Assembly (NCBI GenBank): GCA_914767715.1
Contig: OU612069.1
Span: forward strand, 27,029,387-27,093,386
DNA from: Membranipora membranacea
Taxonomy: Eukaryota; Bryozoa; Gymnolaemata; Cheilostomatida; Membraniporidae
DNA length: 64,000 nucleotides
Direction: 5' to 3'
Below, one piece after another: positions 11,173 to 23,130 of this stretch. Made by a program: the position numbers and the translations under genes. Under the pieces are notes generated by a model. That model saw nothing but the letters and a program-made list of their open reading frames with translations, made no database searches and had not been told where the DNA came from. Each line of letters opens with the position of its first letter. The first letter of the stretch is position 1.

Positions 11173-13674
11173 TATATGAATTACCTAACCTCCAAATAAT
11201 TGACCTTCCTCTCAATTAAGATGGTCTTAATTAGGAAAAACATAAAGGTTGGTCTTAAACTCCCTAGACTTTTTGTGGTTTGAAAATCACAGGACTGGCA
11301 TGAAGCAGCTAGGGCCCATATTCCTTTCTATCTATATTCTAGTTGCTTCTCATAGTATTATTTCTTCTGACTGCTGTTCCTTTTGATCTGTTTTGGCTGA
11401 CAAAGCAGTGCATAAAATAGCAGGTGTAGATGGAAAGATGACAGAGTGACTCAAAGAATTATGATTGCAATAAATAAAATGTTTGTAGCCTCAGCCAAGC
11501 TATCGTTCAACGATGCAGATTGGCTAGAGGTGGCATCCATTGACAGTATTGATAGATACCAGGACATGCATTGAGATTGGACTTATCTAGGAAGTGAAAA
11601 TTTATAAAAGCACTATTATTTGTTTTGCCATTATGAGATCATTGAGCCTACATGTGAGTTTAGTCGGTCATGGTTATCCAGGCGTATTCCTTGTTAAAAT
11701 AATAGTTAATATAATTGTTTTAATTGAATTTGATCTTGCATGATCCAACAAGTGCAGTTGTCAGAAATTTGACCCAATCAGAACAGTCAACCCTCATTTT
11801 ACTTGTTGTTGATCGTGTTTAGTTTGTATGGAGTTACCCCTTCTTGTTGAGGAAGAAAGCAACTCCGTACAAGAGGTCTTAAATTTATTTACACAATACC
11901 ATATGATACCATACATTTGTTTTGGCCAATCAGATCAAGCATAAAAAAGTGTGTAACCTTTAACCTTGCAGATGGAGCTACTATTAATCTGTTTATATCA
12001 CAAACCATTCAGCTCAGTGTCAGGCGACTAGGGATGGATACTCAGATGGCTGTGCAGCACCCAGCCGGCACAACTGTATCTAAACTATGTTGGAAAGATG
12101 TTTACCGTAGAGGCTGAACTACGTCTGCCTAATGTGGCAATCTGTCACGCTATTATATGTTGGAATGGTGCATTTTAGTAGACATTGTTACGATATATAA
12201 ACTGCCTCTGCTACACATCTAACTGGAGGCTTGTATATATAGTAACCATGCGTTTTCTTGACAGCAAATTTACACACAATATATCATACCTCAGTATATA
12301 TTTCATTTTAATTACGATTTATTAGATTTAATATCAATTAGCATTTAGGAGGGTGATTCAGTCCACTGTGGATGTTGAGTAGTAGGCCCATTAGACCATT
12401 GGACTTCCACTAGTGTAGGGTAAGTCATTGAGTAATTCTCAGTGTAACTCTTTACACATATTTCGAATACAATCTGGATCAATTTTATTCGCAAAAAACA
12501 TGCAGGTAATTTAAACCCTGGCTATATATTAACCTATTTCAAAATACTGACATGTATTAATGTTTCAAAGTTATTGAATAATGGTATATTTAAATAATTA
12601 TATTGCACTGTTGTGGTGTCACAAGGGCTTACCAAACGTTAGCAGCTTACCAGGGGAGATAAATGCAAGTAATGTATACAAATTCAACAGATACGCAGTC
12701 ATAAACGCATCGTTCCCATGCAGTTTAGAGACTAGATTTGATTTTAAGAAAATGGAATACAACAGTGCAAAATAGAATTGCACACAATTTGAAGCCACAC
12801 AGAGTGTTAGCAAACAAATGGCAAAGCATTTTATCACATATGATGCCAGTATTCTTGCAAATTACTCTCTAGTAAAGTAGCTGCAGTTACTGCGCAGTTA
12901 CCATATTGGAAAAAACTGTGTTGCTTTATATGCACCATTTATGCATCTACAAGATATTGAATGTTAAACGTGTACAATGCAACACAGAAACAATCCAATT
13001 GCGACATTGGAAACATGTCGCCGCATACAATGTGCCCGCTGGGCAGGTACCGACCGAATAGCGACGAGAGGACCTATTGATCATAAGTCACATGTACATG
13101 TGAGTATTCTTACCAAGGAGTTATAACAAACATAAGGATTTCAATACATGTTGGGTAAGATTCTGACGACTTTGGATTTGGTTGATGACTTGATGTCTTT
13201 ACATGCTTATGTTACATTTGGCCGCTTATTTAGTTGATTTTCTCTTTGTATCTGAGTGGTCTAGTCGAGGAGTACTCCTTGTCTAGTAATCTTGCTTTTG
13301 TTCTAGAATGAGTGTAATAATCCAGAGGTGCTGCTCATGCAGTTGCACTGAATTAAGGTAGAGTGATAACAAACTATAGTAGTGGTAGTGGGTAGTGGAG
13401 AGCTGCAGTATTTTCTTTTGGTCCAGACCATTCTTCTGTTTGCCTGTACTTCAACTTGGCCCAAACAAAAAAGTTCAAGCCCAGCTGTCGACCGTCAGTT
13501 GTACACATTTCACACAAATTACTCATCCGGAGTTCGTAAAGTACAACTTGCAAGTCACTGCCGTCCCCATAATATCCGCACAGCAAGTCAAACCATGTTT
13601 GCGTTGTAGATAATAGTATGTATATCTGGTTTCGGTCATATTTCTGTATGGTCTCCCACCAGGGCAGTTTTTGA

Positions 13675-13698
13675 CATATATATATATATATATATGTC
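13675..13698. repeat. (TA)n tract in a palindrome
   Basis: A run of about ten TA units is bounded by GACA on the left and TGTC on the right, forming a perfect hairpin. Confidence 0.8.
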
Positions 13699-13715
13699 TA
13701 ACGTTGAGCAACTCT

Positions 13716-13735
13716 GTTAGTTAGTTAGTTAGTTA
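13716..13735. repeat. (TTAG)n short array
   Basis: Four direct copies of TTAG. Too short and too internal to be telomeric. Confidence 0.8.
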
Positions 13736-15480
13736 CCGATGTTTTCATCTCTAAGCTAAACTATCAGTGGGGTCTGTCGATTGGAATGCGCCGATGCATA
13801 ACTGCAGCAAGTTATCACTATCACTTTTATAAATATCATTTCACTCAAAGTTGAATCTATCAACTTGAATAGCTTGTTTTGATAGCTTGTTTGGTTTTCA
13901 ACTGAACACCTGTCCTAAATATTTTTAATATGCACTGTCAGGCCTCAGAATGTTACATAACCAGGCTTGATTTTCATTCATGGCATAGTACACAGGAATG
14001 AATAGTGGCCTTTAATGGGTGGATTGAATGATAGACTGTGAATGTCTATTTTCTTTTAACAGAGCACACACAGAACACATGACATGGGAGCCATGTCAAG
14101 CACAGGTCGTTGATTGTTTTCTGAGGATGTCCGAGGATGTCCGAATCGCAAATTCATGATAGAATGACAGGTAAGCGAAAACAAGTGTTCTTGTTCAAAT
14201 TTGGCACTTAAAGACTTATAATCTATTTCGCAAATTGCCCAAGGCCTACTGATGATATTTGCAGAAAAGATAAACACTGGGCGCTGAATCTAATGGTTTT
14301 CACTCAGGCAGCGAAATGCCAACACTAACAGCCCTATATTGGTGTGTGCTGTCAAACTGAATCATAAAGGCAGCAGCCGTAGCACAGTAACCCAGCGATG
14401 ATGCAATGTATAGGGATGTGAATAACATCAAATTTAATGGTTAGCTGTGACTTAGCACTAACCACGGCCTGTCAGTTTGTGGTGCCACACATCAGCTGCT
14501 AAGCTATTACGATTGCTGGTCAGGTACAAAACTCTCATGCATGTTGTTTGCTGCTGAGATCTAAGATAAACAAGTTTATTAGAAGGAAGACGTCCATTTT
14601 CTTTTATCTATCTGAGGCAGATGAGCCACAGGCCCTACTTGTTTATTATGCCAGAGACCAATCAGTCCTGTGGTTTGGAAAATTGTTTGAATCCCCTTCT
14701 TACTTTGACCTGTTCTGCCTTCTTGTAGATCTCCGTTGCAGGCCTACTTCAAGGAGACTGGATACTCAGGTCTGATGTGTCTGTCCAGCTATTGAGATGT
14801 GACAGACTGTCTCCCACAGGTTATTATGTAACATTTACTTCTTCTGTTTCATGATCAGGTTTTGAATAGGCCTACAGTGACCCATGAGTTTGTGTTCAGT
14901 GTTATCTAAACACAATTAATAATTTTACTAGGCATTATTTTAAGATGGGTATGTGTTTTATCCTGCTAATCAAAAGTGCTGCGTTTACTTAGGCCTTACA
15001 ATAGAGTCTTGTAAACTGAGATCTTTTCATAATGAGTGTGGATATTTTTATTTCTGTGAACACACCGAATCTTGTAAAGGTCACCGAGTTGAAAAATTCA
15101 TGAATACTTGCACCCAGTTATGTTTCCCTCGCCGGGAGGCCGTCCGGTGGGGGGGGGCAAAATTTTGGGGGGCTCAGATTACCAGCTATGATGTGAAGGT
15201 GTTTAAATCATAAGAGGATCCTTCCCCTATCATTGTCACTAGCAGGCCTATTTGTGTAAAGCTGTGACTATTCACATCACTGCTTGATAAGGTGGCAGTA
15301 ATAAATGATTAGCGTGAAGGTTTTTAATTTGCTCGAGAGCTCTCAGTTCTGTTGGTTGGTTTTCCAGGATCGAATCGAGGCAATGGTTGTTTTTGTATCT
15401 GCTCGCTTACAAGTATAATATATGAACTAATGAACTAGGCACTTGAAAAAAATTCTAGGCACTATATAAATTTGTCAATC

Positions 15481-15770
15481 GTATTTCAAAATCGACCAAT
15501 AAGAACCAGTAAAAATTGGGGCGGGTAATTTGAAATCTCTGAGGCTGTGCAATTTTTAGTCAAAGCTGATGCATTTTCACCACTTTCTACGGAGATTTTT
15601 GGAATAAGATTTATACTGGGATGTGTGTATGAAAAATCTGCATCAGCCCATGCAATTTTCATCTCAATAAAGTCAAGACTGCTCATCATATTCCCATTTG
15701 AATTTGATATGGCTGGGTGATCGCTTTACATTGACTGGCCCTTACAACCTGTGGAGCCACCTTAAAGAGG
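15481..15770 (+). repeat. Dispersed repeat, copy 1
   Basis: It begins near CGACCAATAAGAACC and ends with TTTGATATGGCTGGGTGATC and the following CATTGACTGGCCCTTA. A diverged copy lies at 16087-16409 in the same orientation. The last 50 bases are almost identical between copies while the first 200 have diverged. No coding capacity. Confidence 0.65.
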
Positions 15771-15842
15771 TAGGAATCGAAGGGGGTGCACGGGGATTAA
15801 TCATGTGCAGTGACAGGCAAGACCATTGGCTGATCAATGTAA

Positions 15843-15878
15843 TTAGAGGCGGAGAATGGCCTTGGTCTCCGCCTCTAA
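15843..15878. repeat. Perfect 12-bp stem hairpin
   Basis: TTAGAGGCGGAG, a 12-base loop, then CTCCGCCTCTAA. GC-rich against an AT-rich background, between the two copies of the dispersed repeat. Confidence 0.8.
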
Positions 15879-16086
15879 CAGCCAGCCCACGTTGCGTTCT
15901 CAAGTGGTCAAGTGTGTTATATAAGAAATTGTGATTCGCAGACACTCATAAATAAAGTTGAATAGATGCTATGGTATAGCTATTGTTGTGTTGGCTCATC
16001 ACACTTGGGATTATAGGGTTTAATTACAACGGTCAATTTCAATCTTGACAACGGTATCTAGGCAACCTCTAAAACCATAAATCATA

Positions 16087-16409
16087 ACGTCAAAATTGAC
16101 CAATAAGAGCTCGTATATTTTGAAGCGGATGATTTGAAATCATCGGAACTGGGCAATTTCGTATGACATCAGTCATATTTTCACCACTTTCCAATGCCAT
16201 TATTGGAATGAAAATTTATTGGGCATGTGTATCACACAATTCTGCATCAGCTTGTCTGATTCCCATTAAAAATAATTCACTGCTTCTCCTCTTAATTCCG
16301 AAAAAGCAGGAGGAATTTGAATGCTGCTAACCCCATTTGAATTTGATATGGCTGGGTGATCGCTTTACATTGACTGGCCCTTATATACCGGTCGAGGCAC
16401 TTTAAAGTG
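16087..16409 (+). repeat. Dispersed repeat, copy 2
   Basis: Same order of blocks as copy 1: GACCAATAAGAGC, TTTTCACCACTTTCC, TTCTGCATCAGCTTG, GATATGGCTGGGTGATCGC, and a tail ending CTTTAAAG. It has about 30 extra bases near 16270-16320. Confidence 0.65.
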
Positions 16410-17800
16410 TTTGTAAAGGAACAGGTTTATTGATATCATCTTTGAGCTTGAAATCAGATTAAGACAGCTATCACACATGCACTTGCATATAACAGTAGTC
16501 ATCAGGGTTATTTGGTCTGGTAGGTTTGGGGGTTATAAGTTCACAACATTGAGTTGCCGACTCATGCACCGCCCAACTAGTCCAGGCGATTTTTGATGAG
16601 CCTGTTATTGGGGAAATACTGTAATATTAGTAACTATGGTGGTCAGATAACAACTTTTGCAAATAAATGATAAAGTCACTCACAAGTCTGTCTGATGACA
16701 TAGAAGTTCTAAAGAAAGTTCTATAATCTATATACACACTATTTGATGAGTTGAGACGCTAATCAAAACAACCTTTATATCTGTGATGAGCCCATGTTGA
16801 AGAAGAGATTAGAAGAACCACTGTACATAACATTCAATGACTATGACTTTGACGCATTCCCTGTCAGCTGTTTTTCAAGCATGAAAGTGAGTGATTTTCA
16901 TTTCAGACCGATGCCCTTGTTTGCTCTGTTTAAATAAGATTATAATGGAGCAATTGATCCTTCCTGCCGACAAAGCCTTGCTTATTTCAGATTCACCCAA
17001 AAATGGTCCATGCAATGCTTTATAGTTTGTAGCAAATCTTGCAATTTACCCAACACCAGCCTCCCAAATCAGACCCATACTGACGAAATGACTCAAAAAC
17101 TCGACAAATTAATTTCCTAAGTGACTGTTGTGTGCAGTGACATGTGCTCTCATAAGACCTGCCGCACTCAGTCAGTAATATTGATAGTCTATGTTAAGAT
17201 GTGCTGTGTATATGTGATGCACACAGATGTACAAGATCTAATGAAAAAATAGAAAGTTTCTCCAGGTATCCCACTGCTAACACGATTATCAATACTCCTC
17301 TTTATGAGGCAGTCAAATTCATTTACATTTTACATCACCCTGAAGTCCGAAACAACTAGATGACAAATTTATTGAGTTGAATTTACTTTGTGACCTGTAA
17401 TTTCTAGTTTTTAAACAATGTAAACGACACAGTTTATCCCAAAAACCTTGAGTGTTTAAACATCAGAGTATTTGCAAAAAATGTTGAAAAGATTGTCAAA
17501 ACCTCAAATCACTCAGTATTAATCATTGTATGCTTTGGATTTCAACATCATCCTAATGCCTGAAATGTCGAGATTTACAAATAATTTATTTTAGATTTCT
17601 GTGCGATTTGGGAATACATATTTTCAAGAAAAACACACAATCTACCTGTGTAAATTTTGTATCCTCCATTGAAATTCTATTGAAAGCCGCTATTCATGAA
17701 GATAATAATTGAAGCACATCACTGGTTTTCATGCGGGCTGAAGACGGGAGTTTGATTGGAATGTCATAGCCACGATCTCATTTATTCATCATAGTAATGT
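16410..17800. other. No gene seen
   Basis: No supported exon, repeat array or RNA gene was found in this stretch. Confidence 0.4.
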
Positions 17801-17923
17801 AAACACAGAGTAAGGATATACAGAGGGGCCACTTCAATGATCATTATAGTGCCTGCGGTTTTTATCCACTGGGGGAAATTCATCAATCTGGCTACCTGCC
17901 AGTTTTAGAATATATATAAGTTA

Positions 17924-18386
17924 CAGTGGAGTTTTGTCATGCAGACATAGCCACCTTTGATAGGAGTCATAATTCATTCTGTATTTATCCTAAAAACTGA
18001 TTTCCAACTTTTCTGAAATGTCCAATCTCCAAGCTATACACCATATGGTGGTCATTTTTTGCTAGGATACATAGGCTATGAGTAATCCAGGTTTTTAAAA
18101 TGAGTTTTATCATATAGATTTACATGGGGCTTAGGTCAATGCACAGACATTTCCTAATTTTGATGACCAGCTGTCTATCAACTGTCACATGTAAATCTAT
18201 ATGATATGACTCATTTTAAAAACCTGGATTACTCTTAGCCTATGAATCCTAGCAAAAAATGACAATGTTATGGTGTATAGCTTGAAGGTTGGACATTCCA
18301 ACAAATTGGAAATCAGGCTTTAGGATAAATACAGACTGAATTATGGCCCATCAAAGGTAGGGATGTCTGCAAAAAAAATGCCATTA
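17924..18386. mobile_element. Foldback MITE with CAGTGG ends, Tc1/mariner-like
   Basis: Two arms of about 200 bases surround a spacer of about 55 bases at 18132-18186. The left arm starts at TTACAGTGG. The inverted copy at the right, read on the minus strand, starts GTTATAATGG. Internal mirrored words include GCAGACAT, CATATAGATTTACATG and TAGGATAAATACAG. Each end is next to TA. Tc1/mariner ends commonly start TACAGT, which fits. No transposase. Confidence 0.75.
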
Positions 18387-18432
18387 TAACATGAAGAGAT
18401 AATGAGTTTTTGGCATCATGCTGTGCACAATT

Positions 18433-18449
18433 CCCCCCCCCCCCCCCCT
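18433..18449. repeat. Poly(C) tract
   Basis: About 16 consecutive C. Similar C runs occur at about 7527-7540 and 40861-40870. Confidence 0.9.
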
Positions 18450-18876
18450 GCCAGTTTCTATCTCGAGCAGTAACCATGGTTAACAGAAAATGTATGAGAT
18501 ATGAGATATTTTCCCTCTGATTATCACATGGACTCGACGTCGATTTGCTACAAATGCCTCCTAAATGATATTCAATCTCGCTCTCACTAAAACTGTTAAT
18601 CTCCCTGTAATTTTCATTCTCACTGTCGGATGAGCTAGAGCTGTAATTTTATGCCATGTTCGATTTAGATCGTTAGCTTTGTCCTTGAATTATGAAATGT
18701 CATACACTATCCCATTTTACCAGCTAAACCACATGGGACAGATAAATAATGCATTGTATTCACTCATTCATTCAATAGATATATTCTGTGTGTTTTGATA
18801 TCACATGCAGAATATCAAAACCATTATGTCATAACAATACGCCTATATACAAAGTAGTATTCCCATTATAATCTGA

Positions 18877-18948
18877 GGTACTAAAAAGGTACTATTTTCA
18901 ACAAGTAATCACAACTCCAAAGGAAAAAAATAGTACCTTTTTAGTACT
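18877..18948. repeat. Hairpin, GTACTAAAAAGGTACTATTT arms
   Basis: Arms of about 20 bases are separated by about 30 bases. Each arm itself contains two GTAC words, so alternative pairings are possible. Confidence 0.7.
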
Positions 18949-19193
18949 TTCTCATCCCAACTTTGAGGGCAAATAAGTCTTAACTGGGCCACAGGCTGCT
19001 TCTGTACATAGAATAATGTTCTAAACTAGACTGAAATCTCTAGAATGATACCAAAAAACCTGATCCTTAACAAACACTCTAAACTTTACTAGGATTATTC
19101 TAACTATTCCAGCTTCATTATCATACCAAACATAACACACACTGCCCCCAATATCAAAGGTTATAAATACTCATTGATCATTGTCAACATGAA

Positions 19194-19226
19194 TATCACA
19201 GAGTGAGATATATCCTTACTCTGTGC
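19194..19226. repeat. Near-perfect palindrome of the CACAGAGTAAGGATA type
   Basis: The right half, ATCCTTACTCTGTG, is the complement of the word seen at 17803-17820. The left half has one base missing and one change. A perfect version of the same palindrome is at 39588-39617. Confidence 0.65.
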
Positions 19227-21950
19227 CAGTATCATGGCTTGTTTTTGATTTCGATGAATCATTGTCTATAGACCCATGAATAGGCTTTGTCCATAGGTCC
19301 TCAGCCCTCACAAAATGTTACATAACTTTCAGCTTTACTTCGTGACATTGAAGAATAGCAATAAATTATCTCTTGTCTATTCTCTTCTACAGGTAGTTAA
19401 AGCAATATACTCCCTCTCCTTCATTGGTTACAGAGCACACAGAAGAACACGGCATGAGATCAGACTGATGATAGACTAAGCTAGCCTGACAGGTCACTGA
19501 TGTGTGTTAGACTCACAGATATACTCAAAGAAACAAGTCACTGTATTATGACAGGTAGGTGAAAGTGGGTGTTTGCGCTGGTGTACCAGTAAAGCAGGTG
19601 AAGGTTTGTTATTGTGAGTAACAGCCTTCCCTTCTAACTCACATAGCCTACTTAGTAGTAAGAATGTGTCCACAGCAACCAAGCAATGAGTTCATATGAC
19701 CCAGCATGGATCATTAATCCTGATATCAATAATATCTGGTGAATTTCTTCAGAGTTACCAATTAAGGTTCAGTTGAAGAAAAATACCCAACTCTTAATGC
19801 TTGTTGCGATGGAAAAAAACATTCTTTTCATGGTGTCTATAATTGTTATATTGGTGATACTAAAGATGATGCTCACTTATAGAATATGATCATCGCTGAT
19901 ATAGTACGCCCACTTGTCTGCAGTATATGATCGTTCACTTATGGTTTTACGTAGAAGACCTATTGTGTAGTTTTGCAGATTTCAGTGCGCATACTTACAG
20001 GTGAATTGAATATTCATGTCTGACAAAACGACTGGCTGTGGTGTGTTTAGTAGTATGTCCTTTCAGTGTATCTTGTTTTGGGGAAGGGAGTGGGGAGGTT
20101 CAACTATAGACAGACAGATCAATATCTGATCTATCGTCTGCTTCGAGACCTACAAAGTTTAGACAGCTTTTTAATTTGTTGGTTTTCATAACACCCTCTT
20201 ATTTTATTTACAGACAGAATTAGCACAGCTCCTCAGTAAGGCACTGTTGGGTTAAAAACTAATTGTTGTAACGAGAAACAGACGATCTGAGTTGTTCCCT
20301 TGGGATTAGGTAAGCTCACAAAACTTTCTGCTACATATTTTGGCATCCAGTCACCTCACCTTGCGTCCCATTGTTTGATAAACTTTGTTAGGATCGCTTA
20401 CCTTGGACTCATATATGCCTTGTCACTGTCAGTATTAGTTATCTTCTGTGACCATTAGTTAATTGGCCTTGAGACTATATTTGATTTCTTGTTACTAGAT
20501 TTTTTTATGAAATATTTGTGAAGTTGTTCCCACCTGTACTGAATGAAGATTACTTTTTAAATTTTAAGCCCATCATTTTCTAACTCAAACAACACATGAA
20601 TCATAGATGTATGATGATATGAGACCTGTATCCTGTCTATCTATCTAACTGTCTTGTTTTTACAGTGAGGTTTATCTATCTGTGAGTTACAGGAATCATC
20701 AGCAGTCTGCAGTGGCTTATTCTCACTCAAAGCTACCGGCCAATCACAACACAGTATACTTCCCGACAATCACAGCACAGTATACTGGTGTCATGGTGAG
20801 TTATAAACATTTCTAAATCCTCCTAACGGTTAGGATATATAACTATAAGGATGTGTATCTCTGATTGTAAGGGTTATTCTGGTTTGTCTATATTTAATTC
20901 CAATTTTTTCCTACTATTAAATACTGCTGAAGGTACTCATGCTACATGAATTTGTCTCTGTGCTGTCAACCAGCGATATACATATAATAGTACGAAATGT
21001 GAGCAGAATGCCTAAGCCCATATAGTTCAAACTTTAGGGCAGCTTATAGCTACAAACAGGAAGGTACTTCAGAAACTTGTTGTAGATATTACTAATAGTA
21101 TTGAAGTCACCTCCACACCAATCACATGTTATACTATTGTAAGTATATCTCTGATAGATAGAGCATGTAGCTTGAGTACCACCAGAATGAATGTTTCCAG
21201 ATTTCAAGAGGGCTGACTGTAACAATCAGAGATACCAATCCTAACCTTGCAATTTTGAACTCAGTGCGGTGATATCACAACATTCTCATTCTTAAAATTG
21301 GTAGGGTAGTTCCTACCTGTATAAAAGCCAGCTACATTCCCTTGTCTAGTCTAGAAAAGTCGGAGCTCTCCTCTTTTTTTTATCTTTTGATGTATCTATC
21401 TAATACACTGAGGGTTATCCCATCTTTTCATTATGGAGGACAACTCAAAGTTGCTGATTTCCCTTTCTAGTTTTTCCTTATCAGGCTATCCACATTTGAT
21501 TTGTTTTGAGAGTCTCCCGCGGAAGTACAGTACCCTCTACCCTCACCTCTTTTTTTGGTCCTTTATACTCTACTCATTGATCAGTTGATAAAAGTTATCA
21601 TCGCTTCTTTTCCTTTCAGATTTTTCCACTTCTCCACTTTTTTTTAAACGAGGTAGCTGTCCATGTGTTTTTTTTTGTAATATTTGTATCCGGCCTCAGC
21701 CAACTTTACCATCTCCCCATCTACTATTGACGAGTCTGGCCTGTTGCATATATTATAGAATAGGCTGCATGATGGCAACCCTCCCATCTTCAACTGCATA
21801 CTAAGCGTTGAAGTTCGCGGACTCCTCCCTCGATAACATCTGATATTCTTTATTGCTCTCTTTGGACAGGCTAGAAATGAAAATTATAAATTATGTCAAA
21901 TAATTACCATGTATCTAAAGGTACCACAAATGTTTTTAGGGGATTTATGA
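19227..21950. other. Gene-poor stretch
   Basis: No supported exon. The T/C-rich segment at about 21360-21720 resembles low-complexity sequence seen near the repeated module downstream. Confidence 0.35.
20741..20786. repeat. Short direct duplication
   Basis: CAATCACAACACAGTATACT is repeated 26 bases later with one change (CAATCACAGCACAGTATACT). Confidence 0.85.
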
Positions 21951-22315
21951 ATATCAGTTTTCGATATTGGATTGTATGAAAATAATTACCTCGCTCACTA
22001 CAAGGTCAATAACTTTCATCAAATGAAGAGTTTGTTTTGAAATGAATGCTGAGAAGAGACATAATGATTCAGCTCAAGTGGTTGAATCTGTTTGAAATAG
22101 CACAATGCTCTTCACATCAGATTGTATTAGTGATAAAATTGATACCATCGCTGTTAAAAGTAAAATTTGTGAACCTTCTTGACCTGGTATAATAATCAGC
22201 TAGAGAACAAAGCTCCTAAGAGCCACTCTTAACCGCAGTATTAAAAATCTTATGGACTAAAAACTAACCTCAATGTTATGCCTGTGCGGCATTTTTCTAG
22301 AATGATGGCATAGAT

Positions 22316-22582
22316 TTAGGAATTATCTCTCATGCTCTCAGGAAAGTTGTCTTCAAGTTGTGTACTGGCCTTCTCCGTGGCATCGTTTACAACTCTAGTG
22401 CTGTTTGGGCAGCAAATAGGGAACCTCTCCATGAAGGCATCATTTCGCTGCTTTACATCGTAGAAGTTGGTGAGAAAAGGTTCTGGCTGATGATATTCAA
22501 TGATACAGGTTGATATTGCTGGTGGTATCTCTGACCGTATCTTTTCGTGACCTAGGTTGACCTTAGCAGTGTTTGTTCTCAT
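22316..22582 (-). pseudogene. Exon of an unrecognised repetitive protein, module copy A
   Basis: The frame starts RTNTAKVN and contains YHQPEPFLTNFYDVKQ, FMERFPICC and LEDNFPES. The corresponding sequence in copy C (36236-36440) keeps the same frame with YHQPEPFLTDYYDLKK, GFMEKFLICC and LEDNFPEN. Conservation of this frame across two diverged copies shows it was once coding. The pattern QPEPF followed by a (D)GFxxRF-like block recalls helicase/primase-associated repeat proteins of the DUF3987 kind. I hold that identification weakly. The frame closes at 22316, and further exons likely lay on both sides. Confidence 0.45.
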
Positions 22583-22919
22583 CCATCGTATAACTCGCAG
22601 TTACACGTCATCTATAAGGGATGTGTGTGTGTGTTTCACTGAATTTAATCAAACTTTTCTACTCTGAATGAAACTACAAGGTAAATTGATATCATTCACC
22701 AACTTATATTAATGTGAAATAATCAAATTTGAGAAGTATATGTTCATAATACTCATGTGTAAGAGTACCCGAAGCCAATGCATATTGAATTCTTTGCCGG
22801 ATAAACCGCCAAGAGTGGCTACAGCCTCTAGCAGTGTACCTTTACATTGGACAGTCAGTAAGAATTGTCCCTCTAGGGTTGCGAAATATAGCTGGCAGAT
22901 TTGTTAAGGCATACTGTTT

Positions 22920-23130
22920 TTACCTCTGAAATAATGCTTGAAATTCCATCTCTTTATCATGATCACTGATAATATGTATCACATTTTCGCCCTTAGATGA
23001 CTCTTCATGGTGTAGGCTTAGGACTTGGTGACTTTGGTTCAGTCTTAGTTGCCTTGTTAATGTGGGTGCTAATGTCAGGCAGACTCTCACTATTAGATTC
23101 TGCATCAGATCGGTTAAATTCTTCCCGATT
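22920..23130 (-). pseudogene. Acidic, serine-rich exon relic with a frameshift
   Basis: On the minus strand one frame reads SDAESNSESLPDISTHINK up to a TGA. The adjacent frame then continues HHEESSKGENVIHIISDHDK and MEFQALFQ to a donor CAGAG|GTAAAA at about 22920. The composition is low-complexity and typical of linkers in TE proteins. It lies between the exons at 24767-25330 and 22316-22582 and may belong to the same relic gene. Confidence 0.35.

Larger units (their letters stand above)
11173..15480. other. Gene-poor stretch with simple repeats
   Basis: No exon with splice or family support was found on either strand. Open frames around 12580-12840 and 13370-13610 overlap each other on opposite strands and look accidental. 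A G run and a GGGGGG run occur at about 15149-15172. Confidence 0.4.

Noticed and set aside
13374-13613. Overlapping 70-75 codon frames on both strands
   Set aside because: Three frames cover the same bases and none has a coding-like composition or splice sites.
13716-13735. Telomeric repeat
   Set aside because: Only four TTAG units in the middle of the window.
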